A stretch of DNA of 64,000 nucleotides, from positions 1 to 64,000 of the forward strand of contig CAZHRK010000001.1 of NCBI GenBank assembly GCA_964534555.1, read 5' to 3'. The notes under the pieces were generated by a model. It searched no databases, was not told where the DNA came from, and was given only the letters and a program-made list of their open reading frames with translations. The translations under genes were made by a program, and so were the position numbers. The DNA is from CAZHRK01 sp964534555 (GTDB lineage Bacteria; Babelota; Babeliae; Babelales; RVW-14). Each line of letters starts with the position of its first letter. The stretch's first letter is position 1. Shown in pieces: positions 59,602 to 64,000 of this stretch.

Positions 59602-60348
59602 GTGACGAGACTTGAGAATCTTATAGCACAAACTGCTTATCTTATGGAACGCCAAAAACAAGCAAACACAGACTGCGCTGCACTGTTTGCTGATGTTCTT
59701 GCTGTCACAACAGAAAAAATTGCAACAGTAAAAAATGATCCTGAAGAACTTGATGCACTCAAGCATATTCATGAGCTCATTTCTACTCAAGCAAAACAAT
59801 TAACTATTGAAGCCTCATCTGATGTTGAGTTTTTGGAAGAACAACTTGAAGGTCTTAAAAAGATCCAAGAAGTCAAAGACCCTAAAGCAGCAGCTGAAAT
59901 GCTAGCAATGGTTATTGACGCAGATGAAGAAATTAAAGAATTTGAAACATTCAAAGAAGAAGTTGATCAAGAAGCAAACGCATCACGCCTAAGCTTGATG
60001 ACCATGATCAACGATATTAAGAACGCAATCTCAGAAGGTAGCGGCAAAGATGTTGCTATGTATCTTGAGTCCGTTATGGATCTTAATGATGATGCAATGG
60101 ACGAAGACGATGAGTTTGATGACATCGATGAAGATGAAGACGAACTTCGTGATTGCACTTGTGGCAAAAATCCTGGGGGCAAATGCCTCTGCGCTACAAC
60201 AGATGATGGTTGTGGTAGCTGCTCAGGTTGTGGCACAGAAGAAGGTGGCTGTGGTACTGATTCTGTCGATCTTTTCGGCAGCTTGAAAGACTACGAAAAA
60301 TCTTTCTTCGATAAAACTGATGATTCAGAAAATCAGACACAACACTAA
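59602..60348 (+). CDS. Acidic helical protein with a C-terminal cysteine cluster
   Basis: Not recognised. 248 residues, no signal peptide. Residues 1-160 are predicted helical and coiled-coil-like; an acidic run (DDAMDEDDEFDDIDEDEDE) follows near 170-190; eight cysteines come next in CTCG ... KCLC ... CGSCSGCG ... GGCG, spaced like a metal or iron-sulfur site. A short charged tail ends it. Start GTG at 59602 with GAGGA 7 nt upstream. A ferredoxin gene follows after 43 nt, and an acyl-CoA ligase gene after that, suggesting an iron-sulfur or redox context. Function unknown. Confidence 0.75.
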   Translation: MTRLENLIAQTAYLMERQKQANTDCAALFADVLAVTTEKIATVKNDPEELDALKHIHELISTQAKQLTIEASSDVEFLEEQLEGLKKIQEVKDPKAAAEMLAMVIDADEEIKEFETFKEEVDQEANASRLSLMTMINDIKNAISEGSGKDVAMYLESVMDLNDDAMDEDDEFDDIDEDEDELRDCTCGKNPGGKCLCATTDDGCGSCSGCGTEEGGCGTDSVDLFGSLKDYEKSFFDKTDDSENQTQH

Positions 60349-60391
60349 GCCTTTTGTCACATCAGAAAAATGTTTTGGCAAGGAATGATTG

Positions 60392-60598
60392 ATGACAAAT
60401 AAAATAAAAAATGTGACAATCACTCCTGGTTGTATTTCGTGTGGTACATGTGAATCTGTGTGCCCTCGAGTCTTCAAGGTTAAAGCCACAGCTGAAGTAA
60501 TACCAGGATCAGATCCAAATAAAGATGCAGAGCTTGTTCGTGAGGCTGCTGATCTGTGTCCTGTAAGTGTGATAAAAGTAGAGGACGAAGCGTCCTAA
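60392..60598 (+). CDS. Small [4Fe-4S] ferredoxin
   Basis: About 68 residues, single-cluster ferredoxin: CISCGTCESVCP near the start provides three or four ligands and LCPVSVI near the end the fourth. Electron carrier; partners unknown, no redox enzyme next to it except the Cys-rich protein upstream. The ATG at 60392 has AAGGAA 6 nt upstream. Confidence 0.93.
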   Translation: MTNKIKNVTITPGCISCGTCESVCPRVFKVKATAEVIPGSDPNKDAELVREAADLCPVSVIKVEDEAS

Positions 60599-60621
60599 GT
60601 TAGATTTTAAAGAGGTAGTGT

Positions 60622-62235
60622 ATGGGTAGTTTATTACGTAGCCTGCAGTCGCTTTTTACAAGAGCTCAAACAGAAACTGAGCTCTACCAGAGCATCGCAC
60701 CTTCGTATGAACAAAATGGCATAATGCTCTACCCAGCACACCTCCTTAAAAAAGCCTATCGCAAGCATCCAAACAAATTGGCACTTATTGCAGGCCAAAA
60801 ATCTTATACGTATGCAGACGTGTATCTGCAAGCAGTAGAAATTTCGCACAGACTTTTGTTTGATGGCATACAAGAGCGAGATAGAGTTGCGCTTTATTAT
60901 GAAAACAGCGCGGAATACTATCCTGCTTATTTTGGTATCTGGCAAACAGGTGCTGTTATTGTTCCAGTAAATACGTTCCTGCACGAAAATGAACTTGCGC
61001 ACGTGCTTACAGACTGCGAAGCAAAAGCTATTATTGTTTCACCTTCGCTCAAAGCGAAGCTCGCGGCTGTACAAGCACAGCATCCACACCTGAATAATAT
61101 TCGCATTTATAGCACCGAAATATTTGAGTGGAAGAAACCCTCAGATGAAGACATAAAAGCCCTTGAGGCTTTTGTTCCTGCAAGCCTTGAGCAGAATGAA
61201 TTATCTGTGCTGCTCTATACCTCAGGAACGACTGGCACGCCAAAGGGTGTCATGCTCTCGGCCCGCAATATCATGACTAATGCACTCCAAAGCACGACAC
61301 GATTCAAGCTTTATGGACTTGCTGAAAATGAGCGCTTTTTCTGCGTACTTCCACTGTTTCACGTTTTTGCACAAAACGTTTGCCTCTGGATGCCTATGCT
61401 TATCGGTGCAACGATTATTCTTGTACCAAAAATTGACAGAAAATTAATTCTTGATGGCCTACGTCACAAGCCGACGCTTTTCTTGGGCGTCCCACCTCTT
61501 TATGGTCTTCTTTGCCTTATGAAAAATGCACCACTCGAGAGCGTAAAGCTTTTTGTTTCTGGTGCCGACATGCTGCCAGATAAAATTAGAATGGGTTTTG
61601 CCTTTATCTATGGCCGCCGTATTTGTGCTGGTTATGGTCTTTCAGAAGCATCACCTGTTGTTTCTGTTGATCAAGAAAACAAGGCTCGCGCTACCTATGA
61701 AGTTGGCAAACCTGTTGTTGGGCTGACATGCCAAATTCGTGATGAGCACGGTCAGATACTCAAAGCAAATGAGATCGGCGACCTGTGGATTAAAGGTGAC
61801 AATATTATGATTGGGTACTACAAAGCACCCGAAGCAACAGCAAAAATCCTTCAGGATGGCTGGCTTAATACAGGCGACCTTGCAAGCATAGATGTAGACG
61901 GAAATCTTGCTATTCGTGGACGAATGAAAGATATAATAATCCACAAAGGATTTAATATTTATCCCGCGGAAGTTGAGAACGTGCTTATGATGCACCCTGC
62001 TGTAATGAGAGCAGCCGTTGTCGGCCTTGATGAAGACCTTTCAGGCCAAGTTCCAGTTGCTTATGTTGCAGTTCGCCAAAAAGATGAAACACTTGAGCAT
62101 GTCCTTAAATCACTTTGCAGCAGCAATCTCGCATCCTACAAAGTTCCCCGCCAGATTATCTGCCTAGATGAGCTTCCGACAAATGCTACGGGTAAAATTG
62201 ATAAGAAAAAACTTGTACAGTTACACAACGCGTAA
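60622..62235 (+). CDS. Long-chain fatty-acid--CoA ligase (AMP-binding enzyme)
   Basis: Activates fatty acids to acyl-CoA through an acyl-adenylate. 537 residues. Adenylation motifs: LLYTSGTTGTPKGVMLS near residue 197, GYGLSEASPVVS near 338, WLNTGDLASIDVDG near 415, and the catalytic lysine motif TNATGKIDKKKL near the C-terminus. FadD-like; possible use of host fatty acids for phospholipids or for LPS acylation. No signal peptide. Closely spaced between ferredoxin and the CorC-like gene. Confidence 0.92.
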   Translation: MGSLLRSLQSLFTRAQTETELYQSIAPSYEQNGIMLYPAHLLKKAYRKHPNKLALIAGQKSYTYADVYLQAVEISHRLLFDGIQERDRVALYYENSAEYYPAYFGIWQTGAVIVPVNTFLHENELAHVLTDCEAKAIIVSPSLKAKLAAVQAQHPHLNNIRIYSTEIFEWKKPSDEDIKALEAFVPASLEQNELSVLLYTSGTTGTPKGVMLSARNIMTNALQSTTRFKLYGLAENERFFCVLPLFHVFAQNVCLWMPMLIGATIILVPKIDRKLILDGLRHKPTLFLGVPPLYGLLCLMKNAPLESVKLFVSGADMLPDKIRMGFAFIYGRRICAGYGLSEASPVVSVDQENKARATYEVGKPVVGLTCQIRDEHGQILKANEIGDLWIKGDNIMIGYYKAPEATAKILQDGWLNTGDLASIDVDGNLAIRGRMKDIIIHKGFNIYPAEVENVLMMHPAVMRAAVVGLDEDLSGQVPVAYVAVRQKDETLEHVLKSLCSSNLASYKVPRQIICLDELPTNATGKIDKKKLVQLHNA

Positions 62236-62265
62236 CAACGCCGATTCGACCAAGGAGTCATTTCT

Positions 62266-63555
62266 ATGTCTTTGCTGACGCAGATAGTGCTTTTCATCGT
62301 AGCCTTGATGTTTGCTGCGCTTTTTGCATTTCTTGAAACTGCATTTACCGCACTCCGTCTCTTTAAACTCAAAGAGCTCGCGCTTTCTGTTTCAAAATAT
62401 CAAGCACTCTTTGCTTCCTGGGAAAAAAATCCCCAACGTATTTTGATCACAATCTTGATTGCAAATAACTTTGCACACGTGCTTGCCTCTGTTTTGATTT
62501 CAGGGATCATGGAACACTACCTTGGACCATGGGGACTTGCAATCGGAATAGGACTTGCAACAATCATGATCTTAATTTTTGGCGAAATCATTCCCAAAAG
62601 TTTTGCTAAAACGCACCACGAAAAGCTCTTTGCTTCATTCTTGTGGCTTATTAATATCCTGTATAAAGTTGAATACCCATTTGTAACTATCCTACTGCGC
62701 ATAGCAGACTATTTCTTTAAGCACGTAGGTGGTACACATGTCCTTGAAAAACAGGATGTTGTGTCTGAAAAAGAAATTGAATTCTTGATTGATTACAGCG
62801 ATGAAAAAGGGTTGATGGAAGCAGAAAAAACAGAGATGCTTCAAAACGTTTTCAGCCTAGGCCAAACGCATGTTCGTGAAATTATGATTCCTAAAGCAGA
62901 CATGACGCTTTTGAGCCTTAATTCGACTATCAAAGAAGCTGCTGAGCTGTTTTTCAAATCACGCTATTCTCGTGTACCTGTTTTTGATCAAGATGATGAT
63001 AATTTAATTGGTGTAATTCATCAAAAAGATGTCTTTGATCAAATGGTACAAAATCAGAATAAAGGTCTTAAAGATATTATTAGGCCTGTTTTGTTTGTCC
63101 CTGACACACAAAAAACAAACCAGTTGCTGAGTGACTTCTTAAAGAAGCAAATGCACATGGCTATTATTCTTGATGAGTATGGCAGCGTCATCGGGCTCGT
63201 AACGCTTGAAGATATTATCGAAGAAATCGTTGGTGAAATCGCTGACGAACATGAAAAGAACGATCCCGATATTATCCAGCTCGAGCGCGGCGGATGGCTT
63301 ATCGATGCATCAACAAGCCTTGAAAAAGTTGAAGACCTCCTGAACATTAAAATAATAACTGAGTCTTCGATTTCTCTTGGTGGATTCCTTGCAGAACGCC
63401 TGCAGCACGTACCAAAAAAAGGTGAGCGCGTGCTTTATGAGGGCTACTACTTCCAAGTACAACAAGCAAGCTCTCGTCGTGTTCAGCAAGTACTTGTATT
63501 CCTTGCTCAAGAAGCAGATGAGAATGCAGCACTCGAAGCCAAAAATGACGATTAA
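62266..63555 (+). CDS. CNNM/CorC-HlyC family membrane protein
   Basis: 429 residues: DUF21 membrane domain (about 1-165, three to four helices, starting LTQIVLFIVALMFAALFAF and containing GEIIPKSFAKTHHEKL), two CBS domains (MIPKADMTLLSLN near 207, ILDEYGSVIGLVTLEDIIEEIVGEI near 300), and a C-terminal CorC_HlyC domain. Members are linked to magnesium or cobalt efflux. AAGGAG is 9-10 nt before the ATG. It is the last gene before a strong terminator. Confidence 0.95.
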   Translation: MSLLTQIVLFIVALMFAALFAFLETAFTALRLFKLKELALSVSKYQALFASWEKNPQRILITILIANNFAHVLASVLISGIMEHYLGPWGLAIGIGLATIMILIFGEIIPKSFAKTHHEKLFASFLWLINILYKVEYPFVTILLRIADYFFKHVGGTHVLEKQDVVSEKEIEFLIDYSDEKGLMEAEKTEMLQNVFSLGQTHVREIMIPKADMTLLSLNSTIKEAAELFFKSRYSRVPVFDQDDDNLIGVIHQKDVFDQMVQNQNKGLKDIIRPVLFVPDTQKTNQLLSDFLKKQMHMAIILDEYGSVIGLVTLEDIIEEIVGEIADEHEKNDPDIIQLERGGWLIDASTSLEKVEDLLNIKIITESSISLGGFLAERLQHVPKKGERVLYEGYYFQVQQASSRRVQQVLVFLAQEADENAALEAKNDD

Positions 63556-63583
63556 AGAACCTCTTCTAAATACCTTGTAATAC

Positions 63584-63615
63584 AAAAGCCAACGTAGCAT
63601 GCGTTGGCTTTTTCT
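63584..63615 (+). terminator. Terminator after the CorC-like gene
   Basis: Perfect 11-bp stem AAAAGCCAACG/CGTTGGCTTTT with a 7-nt loop, then a T-rich tract. Confidence 0.92.
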
Positions 63616-63696
63616 TTTTGCATGATAAGATAGCTTCACAAAGGATGTGCACTGCACGAGTAATGAAGTTATTTTTCTCGCAAAAGGAAGGTTCTA

Positions 63697-64000
63697 ATGA
63701 AGCTTAATATCAAGCTATTAGCGCTATCACTTACCACATGTGTAGGGATGGCTTATGCTAAAAAAATTGTTCATGAAGCTGAAGTTTTCGGCAAATGGCA
63801 TGCATGGCAGCAAATTGTCGAAGATGTAAATCTAAAAGCACTTGCAAGCAACATAGATGAAGAAGCCCTTGCCTTAATCAAAAGCACATATGAAGAAAAC
63901 ATAGCTGTTTTTGGTGGAGCGAGAAACTTCCTTCATGCCGCTACAGCAGGTCGCATTGGTGCTAATGGCTATTTCCTTCGCCCACCAGTTGATCCTCAAA
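63697..64000 (+). CDS. Secreted protein, truncated by the window edge
   Basis: Open to the end of the window; 101 complete codons are visible. Signal peptide (MKLNIKLLALSLTTCVGMAYA) followed by KKIVHEAEVFGKWHAWQQ, a helical, mildly acidic stretch, and ARNFLHAATAGRIGANGYFL. AAGGAAG lies 6 nt before the ATG. Family not recognised from this part. Confidence 0.7.
   Translation, partial: MKLNIKLLALSLTTCVGMAYAKKIVHEAEVFGKWHAWQQIVEDVNLKALASNIDEEALALIKSTYEENIAVFGGARNFLHAATAGRIGANGYFLRPPVDPQ

Overview
The window reads as the chromosome of a Gram-negative, probably host-dependent bacterium with a reduced genome. Lipopolysaccharide and outer-envelope genes are present (kdsA, kdsC-like, lpxD, skp-like, lptC-like, a predicted outer-membrane barrel). 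There is also a 1.46 kilo-residue ankyrin protein, a clostripain-type protease, and an unusually large share of proteins with N-terminal signal peptides or membrane anchors. Short operons, 1-4 nt gene overlaps, moderate GC and this gene mix fit Candidatus Dependentiae (TM6, Babeliae), intracellular bacteria of protists. That placement is inference from gene content; no rRNA gene is present to confirm it.

Layout. 1-5000: PfkB-type sugar kinase, a PilN-like protein, rpsA with a structured leader, and ndk. 5060-15435: six consecutive membrane or exported genes (DUF2177 protein, MutS-like ATPase with a signal peptide, anchored superoxide dismutase, lysine-rich protein with a Trp/Tyr patch, alpha/beta hydrolase, ankyrin giant). 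15512-21380, minus strand: kdsA, nusB, efp, pth, prs, an exported GNAT acetyltransferase, lpxD, skp. 21528-24720: MutY-like glycosylase, pgeF, two small genes (one DUF5674) and a DMT transporter. 24771-27650: a mosaic of palindromic repeats around one AAA/DUF4143 ATPase gene, without any transposase. 27779-35292: a predicted outer-membrane barrel and an 1829-residue exported surface protein. 35796-39395: DegT aminotransferase and two exported GT4-like glycosyltransferases. 39397-49914: tmk-holB, a ComEC remnant, uppS-gpsA, HAD phosphatases, kdsC-lptC, comF, lspA, pheT. 50047-52416: three secreted proteins of unknown function. 52442-64000: uvrB, tRNA-Asp, CYTH protein, transketolase, Nudix, C11 protease, a Cys-rich acidic protein with ferredoxin, acyl-CoA ligase, a CorC/HlyC-type protein and a truncated secreted protein at the edge.

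The enzymes found supply envelope synthesis (Kdo, lipid A, undecaprenyl phosphate, glycerol-3-phosphate), translation, DNA repair and nucleotide handling. The striking theme is that enzyme folds normally cytoplasmic (MutS-like ATPase, GNAT, GT4 glycosyltransferases) carry export signals, as would be expected for effectors or for envelope-tethered enzymes of an intracellular bacterium. A recurrent promoter form, TTGCCT or similar, 17 bp, TATACT, can be read upstream of several genes.
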